64,000 bases of DNA from Butyricimonas muris (GTDB taxonomy: Bacteria > Bacteroidota > Bacteroidia > Bacteroidales > Marinifilaceae), in contig NZ_JBKEIT010000017.1 in assembly GCF_046365375.1 (NCBI RefSeq), positions 1 through 64,000 on the forward strand. The letters are read 5' to 3'. Under the pieces are notes generated by a model, which was not told where the DNA came from, did no database searches, and saw only the letters and a list, made by a program, of their open reading frames with translations. A program made the position numbers and the translations under genes. Positions 8,172 through 16,451 of this stretch are shown piece by piece; position 1 is the stretch's first letter, and every line of letters starts with the position of its first letter.

Positions 8172-8897
8172 ATGGGACAGAAAGTTAATCCAATAAGCAA
8201 TAGATTAGGAATCATCAAAGGATGGGATTCTAACTGGTTTGGCGGTAAAAACTATGGCGATAAATTGGTGGAAGATTACAAGATCAGAAAGTATCTGAAC
8301 GCCCGTCTCGCTAAAGCAGGAATCGCTAAAATTGTTATCGAGAGAACTTTGAAACTCATCACTATCACGATCAACACCGCTCGTCCGGGTATTATCATCG
8401 GTAAAGGAGGTCAGGAAGTTGACAAGTTGAAAGAGGAGTTGAAGAAGATCACCGATAAGGAAGTTCAAATTAATATCTTCGAGATCAAGCGTCCGGAATT
8501 GGATGCCGTGATCGTGGGCAATAACATAGCTCGTCAGTTGGAAGGCCGCGTAGCTTACCGTAGAGCTATCAAGATGGCTATCGCTTCAACCATGAGAATG
8601 GGAGCGGAAGGTATCAAAATTTTGATCTCCGGTCGTTTGAACGGTGCGGAAATGGCGAGAGCCGAAATCTACAAGGAAGGTAGAATTCCGTTGCACACGT
8701 TCCGCGCTGATATAGACTACGCTCAGGCCGAGGCTTTGACTACCTACGGTCAGCTGGGTATTAAAGTTTGGATTTGCAAAGGAGAGGTTTACGGTAAACG
8801 CGAACTGGTTCCGAACGCGCTGGTAAGTGCTCCGAGAGAGAACAACCGTCCGAACAATGCCGGCAAAAAAGGCGGGTTTAAAAAGAGAAAAAAATAG
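8172..8897 (+). CDS. rpsC: 30S ribosomal protein S3
   Basis: 241 residues with a Lys-rich tail. S3 forms part of the mRNA entry channel. The KH domain has the GxxG-type loop in RPGIIIGKGGQEVDKLK (about residues 75-92), and the C-terminal domain carries MRMGAEGIKILISGRLNGAE. The ATG lies 4 bp downstream of rplV. Confidence 0.98.
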   Translation: MGQKVNPISNRLGIIKGWDSNWFGGKNYGDKLVEDYKIRKYLNARLAKAGIAKIVIERTLKLITITINTARPGIIIGKGGQEVDKLKEELKKITDKEVQINIFEIKRPELDAVIVGNNIARQLEGRVAYRRAIKMAIASTMRMGAEGIKILISGRLNGAEMARAEIYKEGRIPLHTFRADIDYAQAEALTTYGQLGIKVWICKGEVYGKRELVPNALVSAPRENNRPNNAGKKGGFKKRKK

Positions 8898-8926
8898 TCT
8901 TTTAACTTTTAAACAGATCAAGAGCT

Positions 8927-9346
8927 ATGTTACAGCCAAAGAGGACTAAATACAGAAGGTCGCAGAAAGGGAGAATGAGAGGGAATGCCCAAAGAGGACA
9001 TGAACTGGCATTCGGATCTTTCGGGATCAAGGCGTTGGAGAACATGTGGATCGAACAACGCCAGATTGAAGCAGCCCGTGTTGCGGTAACTCGTTACATG
9101 CAAAGACAGGGTCAGATATGGATTCGTATATTTCCAGATAAACCTATTACTAAAAAACCCGCTGAGGTTCGTATGGGTAAGGGTAAGGGATCTCCGGAAG
9201 GGTTCGTTGCTCCGGTTACACCGGGACGTATTCTTTTCGAAGCAGATGGAGTACCTTATGCAATCGCTAAAGAAGCATTGCGTTTAGCGGCTCAAAAGTT
9301 GCCCATCGCTACGAAGTTTGTGGTTAGACGTGATTATTCCGAATAG
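8927..9346 (+). CDS. rplP: 50S ribosomal protein L16
   Basis: 139 residues, full length. L16 organises the A-site region of the 50S subunit. The start MLQPKRTKYRRSQKGRMRG and the segment RMGKGKGSPEGFVAPV are typical. It lies 29 bp after rpsC and 42 bp before rpmC in canonical order. Confidence 0.98.
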   Translation: MLQPKRTKYRRSQKGRMRGNAQRGHELAFGSFGIKALENMWIEQRQIEAARVAVTRYMQRQGQIWIRIFPDKPITKKPAEVRMGKGKGSPEGFVAPVTPGRILFEADGVPYAIAKEALRLAAQKLPIATKFVVRRDYSE

Positions 9347-9388
9347 TCGTTGACTATTTGAATTTCGAAACGAAAAAATGTAAGAGAA

Positions 9389-9583
9389 ATGAAACAATCA
9401 GAAATTTGTGAATTAACCACAGAAGAGATAAAGGAGAAGATCGCTACAGAGCAATCGGCCTTGACGAAGTTGAAGATGAACCATGCTGTTTCTCCTCTTG
9501 AGAACCCGATGTTGATCCGGGCTACAAGAAGAAACATCGCTAGATTGATGACGGAGTTACGCAAGCGTGAATTAAACAAGTAG
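9389..9583 (+). CDS. rpmC: 50S ribosomal protein L29
   Basis: 64 residues forming two helices, with the late motif NPMLIRATRRNIARLMTELR that marks the family. L29 sits beside L23 at the exit of the peptide tunnel. The gene is 6 bp upstream of rpsQ. Confidence 0.97.
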   Translation: MKQSEICELTTEEIKEKIATEQSALTKLKMNHAVSPLENPMLIRATRRNIARLMTELRKRELNK

Positions 9584-9589
9584 TAGAAA

Positions 9590-9844
9590 ATGGAAAGAAA
9601 TCTTAGAAAAGAGCGTACCGGTCTTGTGGTAAGCAACAAGATGGACAAGTCTATCACGGTTGCTGTTCACTTTAAGGAGAAGCACCCGATTTACGGGAAG
9701 TTCGTCAGCAAGACCAAAAAGTTCACCGCCCACGATGAGAAGAACGAATGTAACATCGGGGATACCGTGAGAATTATGGAAACCCGTCCCTTGAGCAAGA
9801 CCAAGAGATGGAGATTAGTTGAAATCATTGAAAGAGCTAAGTAA
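9590..9844 (+). CDS. rpsQ: 30S ribosomal protein S17
   Basis: 84 residues, full length, an OB-fold protein that binds 16S rRNA early in 30S assembly. The signature GLVVSNKMDKSITVAV is followed by KTKKFTAHDEKNECNIGD. The rplN start follows after 2 bp. Confidence 0.97.
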   Translation: MERNLRKERTGLVVSNKMDKSITVAVHFKEKHPIYGKFVSKTKKFTAHDEKNECNIGDTVRIMETRPLSKTKRWRLVEIIERAK

Positions 9845-9846
9845 TC

Positions 9847-10212
9847 ATGATACAACAAGAGAGTAGATTGACCGTAGCCGATAACAGCGGCGCCAGAGAA
9901 GTGCTTTGTATCCGTGTCCTTGGTGGTACCAAGAAAAGATACGCACGCGTAGGCGATAAAATCGTTGTTACCGTGAAGAACGCCATCCCGAACGGTGATA
10001 TTAAGAAGGGAACCGTTAGTAAGGCAGTGGTAGTTCGTGTAAGCAAAGAGTACAGACGTCCGGACGGATCTTATATCCGCTTTGATGATAACGCTTGCGT
10101 GTTGTTGAACAACGCGGGAGAAATGAGAGGAACTCGTATCTTCGGACCTGTTGCCAGAGAAGTTCGTGAGGGTTATACCAAGATTGTATCTTTAGCCCCC
10201 GAAGTACTTTAA
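9847..10212 (+). CDS. rplN: 50S ribosomal protein L14
   Basis: 121 residues, full length. L14 lies at the subunit interface and forms bridge B8. Start MIQQESRLTVADNSGAREV, then the conserved GGTKKRYARVGD and the end GTRIFGPVAREVREG. It is the last gene before a 96-bp spacer with an AT-rich repeat, where most genomes have almost no gap to rplX. Confidence 0.98.
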   Translation: MIQQESRLTVADNSGAREVLCIRVLGGTKKRYARVGDKIVVTVKNAIPNGDIKKGTVSKAVVVRVSKEYRRPDGSYIRFDDNACVLLNNAGEMRGTRIFGPVAREVREGYTKIVSLAPEVL

Positions 10213-10302
10213 GATTTTAGATTTATGATTTTAGATTTTAGATTGAAATAATGATCGGAAGTCTTGAAATCATAAATCGTAAATCATAAATCATAAATAA
10301 TT
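10213..10302. repeat. Self-complementary AT-rich repeat between rplN and rplX
   Basis: Left half (10213-10243) consists of GATTTTAGATTTATG-like units; right half (about 10268-10302) consists of AATCATAAATCGTAAATC-like units. The halves are mutually complementary and can fold into a long AT hairpin. The arrangement matches the repeat between fusA and rpsJ. Confidence 0.8.
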
Positions 10303-10308
10303 TATACG

Positions 10309-10632
10309 ATGAGCAAGAAGTTTCATATAAAGAAAGGTGACTTAGTTCAAGTAAATGCAGGAGAAGACAGAGGGAAACAAGGGAAGGTACTTGAAATGAT
10401 TCCGGATAAGCAAAGAGCTATTGTTGAGGGTATCAATCTGGTAAGTAAACATACCAAACCCAACGCTGCTCACCCGCAAGGAGGAATCATTAAGAAAGAA
10501 GCTCCAATCCACATCTCCAACTTGAACGTTGTTGACCCGCAAACCGGAAAGCCGACCAAAATCGGACGCCGCCGGAACGCAGAAGGAAAATTAGTAAGAT
10601 ACGCTAAGAGATCCGGTCAGGAGTTGAAGTAA
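10309..10632 (+). CDS. rplX: 50S ribosomal protein L24
   Basis: 107 residues with the KOW motif at the start: KFHIKKGDLVQVNAGEDRGK followed by QGKVLEMIPDKQRAIVEGIN. L24 is one of the two initiators of 50S assembly. The spacers on both sides are unusually large (96 and 117 bp) and both contain potential hairpins. Confidence 0.97.
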   Translation: MSKKFHIKKGDLVQVNAGEDRGKQGKVLEMIPDKQRAIVEGINLVSKHTKPNAAHPQGGIIKKEAPIHISNLNVVDPQTGKPTKIGRRRNAEGKLVRYAKRSGQELK

Positions 10633-10639
10633 GAATAAA

Positions 10640-10674
10640 TAAAATTGCAGGTTGTTATAGAGCAACTTGCAATT
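10640..10674 (+). terminator. Hairpin between rplX and rplE
   Basis: Arms AAATTGCA-GGTTG and CAAC-TTGCAATTT (about 10641-10655 and 10663-10674) pair around an 8-base loop, with one bulge. The stem is followed by an AT-rich stretch, not a clean T run. It could be a weak terminator, attenuator or processing site 8 bp after rplX. Confidence 0.45.
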
Positions 10675-10697
10675 TATGATTTTAATTTGTAGTTTTG
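10667..10697 (+). promoter_or_regulatory. rplE: Possible internal promoter before rplE
   Basis: A -7 box TAGTTTTG (10690-10697) matches the Bacteroidota consensus TAnnTTTG exactly, with TTG at 10667-10669, 20 bp upstream, where the -33 element belongs. Transcription would start about 45 bases before the rplE ATG. Its -33 half lies inside the right arm of the preceding hairpin. Confidence 0.5.
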
Positions 10698-10749
10698 CAG
10701 CCGCAAAATGAAAATGATATGCCGTGAGGCATTATAACAAATATTATAA

Positions 10750-11298
10750 ATGAAATACGTACCAAATTACAAAAAGAAGTATAGCGAAGAAATTGTACCG
10801 ACTTTAATGAAGGAGTTCGGATACAAGTCAGTTATGCAGGCGCCCAAATTGGAGAAGATAGTAATCAATCAGGGTGTGGGATCATCCATTCAGGATAAGA
10901 AGATCCTTGAGTTTTCAGTGAACGAGATCGCGACCATCACCGGTCAGAAGCCCGTAACTTGTAAATCAACCAAGGACGTTTCTAACTTTAAATTACGTAA
11001 GGGCATGCCGATCGGCGTAAGAGTGACTTTGCGTAAAGAACGTATGTATGAATTTTTAGAAAGACTTATTGTTTCCGCGCTTCCGCGTATCCGTGATTTC
11101 AAAGGAATCAACAATAAGCTTGACGGAAGAGGAAATTACACTTTAGGAATAGAGGAGCAAATCATATTCCCGGAAATCGTGTTGGACAGTGTTCACAAGA
11201 TCATGGGTATGAACATCACTTTTGTAACTTCGGCTAATACCGACGAAGAGGCTTTTGCTCTTCTACGAGAATTTGGATTACCATTTAAAAAGAACTAA
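10750..11298 (+). CDS. rplE: 50S ribosomal protein L5
   Basis: 182 residues, full length. L5 binds 5S rRNA and contacts P-site tRNA. The conserved stretch LEKIVINQGVGSS is at residues 34-46, and the segment FKGINNKLDGRGNYTLGIEE precedes the end. It starts the spc-type half of the cluster and may have its own promoter. Confidence 0.98.
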   Translation: MKYVPNYKKKYSEEIVPTLMKEFGYKSVMQAPKLEKIVINQGVGSSIQDKKILEFSVNEIATITGQKPVTCKSTKDVSNFKLRKGMPIGVRVTLRKERMYEFLERLIVSALPRIRDFKGINNKLDGRGNYTLGIEEQIIFPEIVLDSVHKIMGMNITFVTSANTDEEAFALLREFGLPFKKN

Positions 11299-11309
11299 AA
11301 AAAAGCGAA

Positions 11310-11579
11310 ATGGCAAAAGAATCAATGAAGGCCCGTGAGGTTAAGCGTGCAAAATTGGTAGAAAAGTACGCCGCGAAACGAGCTAAATTAAAAGAGGAAG
11401 GAGACTACATTGGATTGAGCCTTCTACCGAAAAACTCCAGTCGCGTTCGTTTGCACAACAGATGCAAACTGACAGGAAGACCGAGAGGGTACATGAGACA
11501 GTTTGGTATAAGCAGAATTCAATTCCGCGAGATGGCTTCAGCGGGACTTATACCCGGAGTTAAGAAGGCTAGTTGGTAA
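11310..11579 (+). CDS. rpsN: 30S ribosomal protein S14
   Basis: 89 residues. S14 belongs to the 30S head. This is the zinc-independent form: only one cysteine is present (HNRCKLTGRPRGYMRQFGIS), whereas the zinc-binding form has two CxxC pairs in about 61 residues. It follows rplE after 11 bp and precedes rpsH by 19 bp. Confidence 0.97.
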   Translation: MAKESMKAREVKRAKLVEKYAAKRAKLKEEGDYIGLSLLPKNSSRVRLHNRCKLTGRPRGYMRQFGISRIQFREMASAGLIPGVKKASW

Positions 11580-11598
11580 TATTTAAAAATTTGAAGAG

Positions 11599-11994
11599 AT
11601 GACAGATCCAATAGCAGATTTCCTTACACGCATCAGAAATGCAGTGAAGGCAGGTCATAAAGTAGTGGATATCCCGGGATCAAAGATGAAACGGGAAATG
11701 ACCAAGATCTTAAAGGAAAAAGGATATATCCTGAATTACAAGTTTGAGCAAGATGGTATCAGAAGCAATATCAAAATCGCTTTGAAGTATCATCCCGAGA
11801 CGAAAATGCCCGCCATTAGAACATTGACACGTGTTTCAAAACCGGGTCTGAGACGTTACACGAATGTAGAGGACATGCCTCGCGTGCTGAACGGATTGGG
11901 TATCGCGATTTTGTCAACGTCATTGGGCGTAATGTCTGATAAAGAAGCTCGCCAAAAGAATGTTGGCGGTGAAGTATTGTGCTATGTTTATTAA
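11599..11994 (+). CDS. rpsH: 30S ribosomal protein S8
   Basis: 131 residues, full length. Start MTDPIADFLTRIRNAVKAGH and end ISTSLGVMSDKEARQKNVGG are diagnostic. S8 binds helix 21 of 16S rRNA, and in Escherichia coli represses the spc operon; no repressor target can be shown here. 15 bp to rplF. Confidence 0.98.
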   Translation: MTDPIADFLTRIRNAVKAGHKVVDIPGSKMKREMTKILKEKGYILNYKFEQDGIRSNIKIALKYHPETKMPAIRTLTRVSKPGLRRYTNVEDMPRVLNGLGIAILSTSLGVMSDKEARQKNVGGEVLCYVY

Positions 11995-12009
11995 TAAAAA
12001 GGGCGGAAA

Positions 12010-12564
12010 ATGTCACGAATAGGAAAATTACCAATAGATATACCACAAGGGGTTACAGTAACTGTAAATCCTAACAACACGGTCGTGGTAAAGGGTCCGA
12101 AGGGAGAACTTTCTCAGGACGTACACGGAGATATGATCGTGAAGGTGGAAGGAACTCAACTTGTTGTTGAGCGTCCGTCAGAAGATAAAGCTCATAAAGC
12201 CATGCATGGTTTATATCGTGCTTTGATTCATAACATGGTTGTAGGTGTTTCTGAAGGTTACACGATCAAACAAGAGTTGGTCGGAGTAGGTTACAGAGCG
12301 AATGCTGAAGGTCAGGTTCTTGAATTAGGGTTAGGTTATTCACACGGGATCTTCTTGGTGTTACCGAATGAAGTGAAGGTGAGTGTACTCAATGAAAAAC
12401 GTGCTAACCCGATTATTACGCTGGAAAGTTGCGATAAGCAACTTATCGGTCAGGTAGCGGCCAAGATCCGTTCATTCCGTAAACCGGAGCCTTACAAGGG
12501 TAAAGGTATCAAATTTGTGGGTGAAGTTCTTCGTCGTAAGGCTGGTAAATCAGCTAAAGTTTAA
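12010..12564 (+). CDS. rplF: 50S ribosomal protein L6
   Basis: 184 residues, full length, two repeated alpha-beta domains. Start MSRIGKLPIDIPQGVTVTV and the C-terminal RKPEPYKGKGIKFVGEVLRR are typical. L6 lies near the factor-binding site of the 50S subunit. Canonical spc-block position, 22 bp before rplR. Confidence 0.98.
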   Translation: MSRIGKLPIDIPQGVTVTVNPNNTVVVKGPKGELSQDVHGDMIVKVEGTQLVVERPSEDKAHKAMHGLYRALIHNMVVGVSEGYTIKQELVGVGYRANAEGQVLELGLGYSHGIFLVLPNEVKVSVLNEKRANPIITLESCDKQLIGQVAAKIRSFRKPEPYKGKGIKFVGEVLRRKAGKSAKV

Positions 12565-12586
12565 TCACCTGTAAAAAAGTAATGTT

Positions 12587-12943
12587 ATGGCTTTAACTAA
12601 GGTAGAAAGAAGAATAAGAATAAAAAGAAGAATACGTAAAGTAGTCTTCGGAACTGCTGAGAGACCTCGTTTGACGGTGTTCCGTTCAAACAAACAAATC
12701 TCTGCTCAGTTGATTGATGATAATGCCGGAAAGACATTGGTTTCAGCAACTTCACTCTGCAAAGAGATTGCTGAAAAGAAAGGCAACAAGACAGAACAGG
12801 CACAATTGTTGGGTGCAATGATTGCTGAAAAAGCAAAGGCAGCCGGTATCGAAGCTGTTGTGTTTGACAGAAACGGGTATTTGTATCACGGAAGAGTGAA
12901 AGCATTAGCAGATGCAGCTCGTAACGGTGGTCTTAATTTTTAA
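12587..12943 (+). CDS. rplR: 50S ribosomal protein L18
   Basis: 118 residues with the RIRKVVFGTAERPRLTVFRS entry and the end GYLYHGRVKALADAARNGGL. L18 binds 5S rRNA together with L5. The gene is 12 bp upstream of rpsE. Confidence 0.97.
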   Translation: MALTKVERRIRIKRRIRKVVFGTAERPRLTVFRSNKQISAQLIDDNAGKTLVSATSLCKEIAEKKGNKTEQAQLLGAMIAEKAKAAGIEAVVFDRNGYLYHGRVKALADAARNGGLNF

Positions 12944-12955
12944 AAGTAGGCGAGC

Positions 12956-13462
12956 ATGGAACAGAAGATTAATAGTGCAGACTTGGAATTGAAAGACAGA
13001 TTGGTGGCTATCAACCGCGTAACCAAGGTTACCAAGGGAGGTAGAACCTTCAGTTTCTCTGCAATCGTGGTGGTAGGCGACGAGAATGGTACGGTAGGTT
13101 ACGGGTTAGGTAAAGCTAACGAGGTAACAACCGCTATTTCAAAAGGTGTTGAAGCCGCGAAGAAAAATTTGATAAAGGTGCCTGTATTGAAAGGAACTCT
13201 TCCTCACGAGCAAGAAGCTAAATATAGCGGAGCAACCGTATTTATGCGTCCCGCTTCTTCAGGTACCGGGCTGGTAGCCGGAGGTGCTATGCGTGCCGTA
13301 TTGGAGAGTGCCGGGATTAAAGACGTGTTGGCAAAATCGAAAGGATCATCTAACCCTCACAACTTGGTAAAAGCTACTTTTGCAGCTTTGAAGTTATTGA
13401 GAGATCCCCGAATGATTGCTCAACAGAGAGGCATTAGTCTTGACAAAGTGTTTAACGGATAA
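12956..13462 (+). CDS. rpsE: 30S ribosomal protein S5
   Basis: 168 residues, full length. S5 helps translational fidelity and mRNA unwinding. The RNA-binding stretch VTKGGRTFSFSAIVVVGDEN and the segment GKANEVTTAISKGVEAAKKN identify it, followed by SGTGLVAGGAMRAVLESAGI. It precedes rpmD by 13 bp. Confidence 0.98.
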   Translation: MEQKINSADLELKDRLVAINRVTKVTKGGRTFSFSAIVVVGDENGTVGYGLGKANEVTTAISKGVEAAKKNLIKVPVLKGTLPHEQEAKYSGATVFMRPASSGTGLVAGGAMRAVLESAGIKDVLAKSKGSSNPHNLVKATFAALKLLRDPRMIAQQRGISLDKVFNG

Positions 13463-13475
13463 AACTGAATGAACG

Positions 13476-13658
13476 ATGGCAAAGATTAAAATTACACTGG
13501 TAAAAAGTAGAAGCGGTAGCGATAAGCGTCAGCTTGGTACTTTGAACGCGTTAGGCCTCGGAAGAGTAAACAGTAGTGTTGAACACGAAACCTCACCCCA
13601 GATCATGGGTATGGTAGCCAAGGTTAAACACTTGGTTCGCGTTGAGGAAGTAAAGTAA
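13476..13658 (+). CDS. rpmD: 50S ribosomal protein L30
   Basis: 60 residues, the usual short bacterial form: KIKITLVKSRSGSDKRQLGT, then the helix LNALGLGRVNSSVEH and a last strand. L30 is a small 50S protein that is absent from some bacteria but present here in its normal place between rpsE and rplO. Confidence 0.97.
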   Translation: MAKIKITLVKSRSGSDKRQLGTLNALGLGRVNSSVEHETSPQIMGMVAKVKHLVRVEEVK

Positions 13659-13688
13659 TTGTCGAACCTATTTTAAAGATAGTATACA

Positions 13689-14135
13689 ATGGATTTAAGT
13701 AGCTTAACACCGGCTGCCGGATCAACTCACAGAGAGAAAAGAATTGGTCGCGGTCAGGGTTCCGGAAAAGGAGGTACTTCTACAAGAGGACATAAAGGTG
13801 CGAAATCAAGATCGGGTTATAAATCCAAGATCGGTTTTGAGGGAGGACAGATGCCTTTGCAGAGACGTGTACCGAAATTTGGCTTTAAAAATATAAATAG
13901 AGTAGAGTATAAAGCTATTAATGTAGGGATGCTTCAGGATTTGGCCGAGAGAGAAAATCTTACAGTAATTGAAAAAGACGTTTTGATTCAAGCCGGATTA
14001 ATGTCTAAGAACGATCTTCTTAAGGTATTAGGTGATGGAGCGTTAACTACTAAGTTGGAAGTGAAAGCTAATGCTTTCTCCGCTAAGGCTATAGCAGCTA
14101 TTGAGGCTGCGGGCGGAACGGTAGTTAAATTGTAA
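13689..14135 (+). CDS. rplO: 50S ribosomal protein L15
   Basis: 148 residues, full length. The Gly-rich N-terminal extension that threads into 23S rRNA is seen as GRGQGSGKGGTSTRGHKGAK, and the C-terminal domain ends IAAIEAAGGTVVKL. The protein joins late in 50S assembly. It is followed by a 100-bp spacer with a large hairpin before secY. Confidence 0.98.
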   Translation: MDLSSLTPAAGSTHREKRIGRGQGSGKGGTSTRGHKGAKSRSGYKSKIGFEGGQMPLQRRVPKFGFKNINRVEYKAINVGMLQDLAERENLTVIEKDVLIQAGLMSKNDLLKVLGDGALTTKLEVKANAFSAKAIAAIEAAGGTVVKL

Positions 14136-14146
14136 GATTAAAAATT

Positions 14147-14209
14147 TGGGCGTTTAAAGTTGTTTTTAAAATAGAATTACTATTTTTGAAGCAACTTTAA
14201 CAAAACCCA
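14147..14209 (+). promoter_or_regulatory. Large nested hairpin between rplO and secY
   Basis: Three nested complementary pairs: TGGG (14147-14150) with CCCA (14106+100 = 14206-14209), TTAAAGTTG (14154-14162) with CAACTTTAA (14192-14200), and AAAATAG (14168-14174) with CTATTTT (14180-14186). Together they fold almost the whole spacer into one stem. It may attenuate or process the transcript between the ribosomal and translocon genes. Confidence 0.5.
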
Positions 14210-14235
14210 GATCAATGCCTTAAAAGAAAGAACTT

Positions 14236-15579
14236 ATGAAGTTATTTGATACATTAAAGAACATTTGGAAAATAGAGGAGCTCAAGACTAGGATTTTAAC
14301 TACGCTTGGGCTTATTCTCGTTTACAGGTTAGGAACAGAGATCGTACTGCCCGGTATCGACCCTCATGGCTTGCAGGCCTTGAAAGATCAAACTTCCAGC
14401 GGCGTTTTAGGCTTGTTGGACATGTTCTCGGGGGGAGCGTTCTCGAACGCGTCGGTATTTGCTTTGGGTATTATGCCTTACATTTCCGCCTCCATCGTGG
14501 TGCAGTTATTGGGAATTGCAGTTCCTTATTTCCAGCGCTTGCAGAAAGAAGGAGAGAGTGGAAGACGTAAGATCAACCAAATCACGCGGTACCTTACTTT
14601 GGTTATCCTCGTATTACAAGGTTCGGCGTATCTTACAAACTTAAAAGCTCAGGTGCCTGTAGAGGCTTTCGTGTCTACCGGTTTTTGGCAATTCCAACTT
14701 CCCTCTATCGTGATTATGGCGGCAGGCTCCATGTTTGTCCTGTGGCTGGGAGAGAGAATCACGGATAAGGGAATCGGTAACGGTGTTTCGATCATCATCA
14801 TGATTGGTATCATCGCTCGTTTGCCATTTGCTTTCGTTGCAGAAGTAACTTCCAGAGTGACTCAACAGGGAGGGGGATTAGTAGCTTTCCTGATCGAATT
14901 GATAATATTGTTTCTCGTGTTCTGCGGTTCCATTCTACTTGTACAGGGAACGCGTAAAGTGCCTGTACAGTATGCCAAGAGAATCGTGGGTAACAAACAA
15001 TACGGTGGTGTTCGTCAATACATTCCGTTGAAGATCAACGCTGCCGGGGTTATGCCTATCATTTTCGCTCAAGCTATTATGTTGTTGCCGGTATCCTTGA
15101 TTAATTTCTCCAATGCGGAGGGATTGTCCGGGTTTGCAGCGGCATTCTCTGACTTCACCGGGTTCTGGTATAATTTCACGTTCTTTGTATTGATTGTCGC
15201 ATTTACTTATTTCTACACGGCGATCACGGTAAATCCGATGCAGATGTCAGAGGATATGAAGAAGAACGGCGGATTTATTCCGGGAGTAAAACCGGGAAGA
15301 AAAACTATGGAGTTCCTTGATACGATTATGTCGAGAATCACTCTTCCGGGATCTATCTTCTTGGGAATTGTGGCTATCCTTCCGGCTTTCGCTCAAATAT
15401 CGGGCGTGAACCATCAGTTTGCCCAATTCTATGGAGGTACATCTTTGTTGATTTTGGTGGGTGTAGTTTTAGATACATTACAGCAAATCGAGTCTCACTT
15501 GTTGATGCGTCACTACGACGGGTTGATGAAGTCGGGACGAATCAAAGGTAAAAATCCTGGCGGACCTGCTGCGTATTAA
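14236..15579 (+). CDS. secY: Protein translocase subunit SecY
   Basis: 447 residues with ten hydrophobic segments, the size and pattern of SecY, the channel of the Sec translocon in the inner membrane. The plug and TM2 region reads FALGIMPYISASIVVQLLGI; TM5-6 carries GERITDKGIGNGVSIIIM; the last cytoplasmic loop contains MKKNGGFIPGVKPGRKT, the ribosome/SecA contact. Standard place at the end of the spc block, 24 bp before the map ATG. Confidence 0.98.
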   Translation: MKLFDTLKNIWKIEELKTRILTTLGLILVYRLGTEIVLPGIDPHGLQALKDQTSSGVLGLLDMFSGGAFSNASVFALGIMPYISASIVVQLLGIAVPYFQRLQKEGESGRRKINQITRYLTLVILVLQGSAYLTNLKAQVPVEAFVSTGFWQFQLPSIVIMAAGSMFVLWLGERITDKGIGNGVSIIIMIGIIARLPFAFVAEVTSRVTQQGGGLVAFLIELIILFLVFCGSILLVQGTRKVPVQYAKRIVGNKQYGGVRQYIPLKINAAGVMPIIFAQAIMLLPVSLINFSNAEGLSGFAAAFSDFTGFWYNFTFFVLIVAFTYFYTAITVNPMQMSEDMKKNGGFIPGVKPGRKTMEFLDTIMSRITLPGSIFLGIVAILPAFAQISGVNHQFAQFYGGTSLLILVGVVLDTLQQIESHLLMRHYDGLMKSGRIKGKNPGGPAAY

Positions 15580-15603
15580 AGAAAAATATTGTACTTTCGC
15601 GAC

Positions 15604-16365
15604 ATGATTTTTTTAAAGACACAGGAGGAGATTGAGTTATTGCGGGAAAGCAACCGATTAGTAGGAAAGACTCTGGGTGAGGTGTCCAAACACGTTCGCC
15701 CGGGTATTTCGACTTTAGAGTTGGACAAGATAGCGGAAGATTTTATCCGTTCCAACGGTGGCATTCCCGGATTTCTCGGGTATGGAGGTTTTCCGAACAC
15801 GCTTTGCATTTCAGTGAATGATGAAGTGGTTCATGGGATACCGTCCTCTCGTTGTTTAGAAGAAGGTGATGTCGTATCCGTTGATTGTGGGGTTGTGAAG
15901 AATGGCTTTTACGGGGATAGCGCCTATACGTTTGCTGTCGGGGAGATTAGCGATGAAGTGAAAAAACTTTTACAAGTGACGAAAGACAGCTTGTACAAAG
16001 GGATAGGACAGGCAGTAGCGGGAATGCGGACAGGAGATATCGGTTATGCCGTACAATCATACGCCGAAGCGAACGGTTTTTCCGTCGTGAGGGAATTGGT
16101 AGGGCACGGGGTAGGGAAGAATTTGCATGAAGAACCTCAGGTTCCGAATTACGGTCGCCGGGGACAAGGTTGTAAGTTGAAGGTAGGGATGGTGATAGCC
16201 ATTGAGCCTATGATAAACATGGGAGCGCGTAACGTGTTTCAGATGGCGGACGGATGGACGATCAAGACAAGAGATCATTTGCCGGCAGCCCATTTCGAGC
16301 ACACGATAGCTATCGGAAAAGGAGAAGCTGATATTTTGTCAACATTTGAATATATAGAAGATTAG
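15604..16365 (+). CDS. map: Methionine aminopeptidase, type I
   Basis: 253 residues. Removes the initiator Met from nascent proteins. The five metal ligands are recognisable: two Asp in SVDCGVVKNGFYGDSAYTF, His in VGHGVGKNLHEEPQVPNYG, Glu in AIEPMINMG and Glu in FEHTIAIG. I use the ATG at 15604, which gives the family start MIFLKTQEEIELLRESN; a TTG five codons earlier is less likely. A -7-like box, TACTTTCG (15592-15599), lies only 5 bp before the ATG, so a nearly leaderless transcript is possible besides read-through from secY. Confidence 0.97.
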   Translation: MIFLKTQEEIELLRESNRLVGKTLGEVSKHVRPGISTLELDKIAEDFIRSNGGIPGFLGYGGFPNTLCISVNDEVVHGIPSSRCLEEGDVVSVDCGVVKNGFYGDSAYTFAVGEISDEVKKLLQVTKDSLYKGIGQAVAGMRTGDIGYAVQSYAEANGFSVVRELVGHGVGKNLHEEPQVPNYGRRGQGCKLKVGMVIAIEPMINMGARNVFQMADGWTIKTRDHLPAAHFEHTIAIGKGEADILSTFEYIED

Positions 16366-16372
16366 GAAATTG

Positions 16373-16446
16373 TAAATTGCAAATTTTAGATTGTAAATTG
16401 GGAAATGAAGGGTTAATTTAAAATCTAAAATCTAAAATCTAAAATT
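16373..16446. repeat. Self-complementary AT-rich repeat between map and infA
   Basis: Left side has TTGTAAATTGCAAATTTTAG-like units; right side (16419-16446) has four AAAATCT units. The two sides are complementary. Third member of the same family inside the ribosomal supercluster. Confidence 0.8.
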
Positions 16447-16451
16447 GAATT

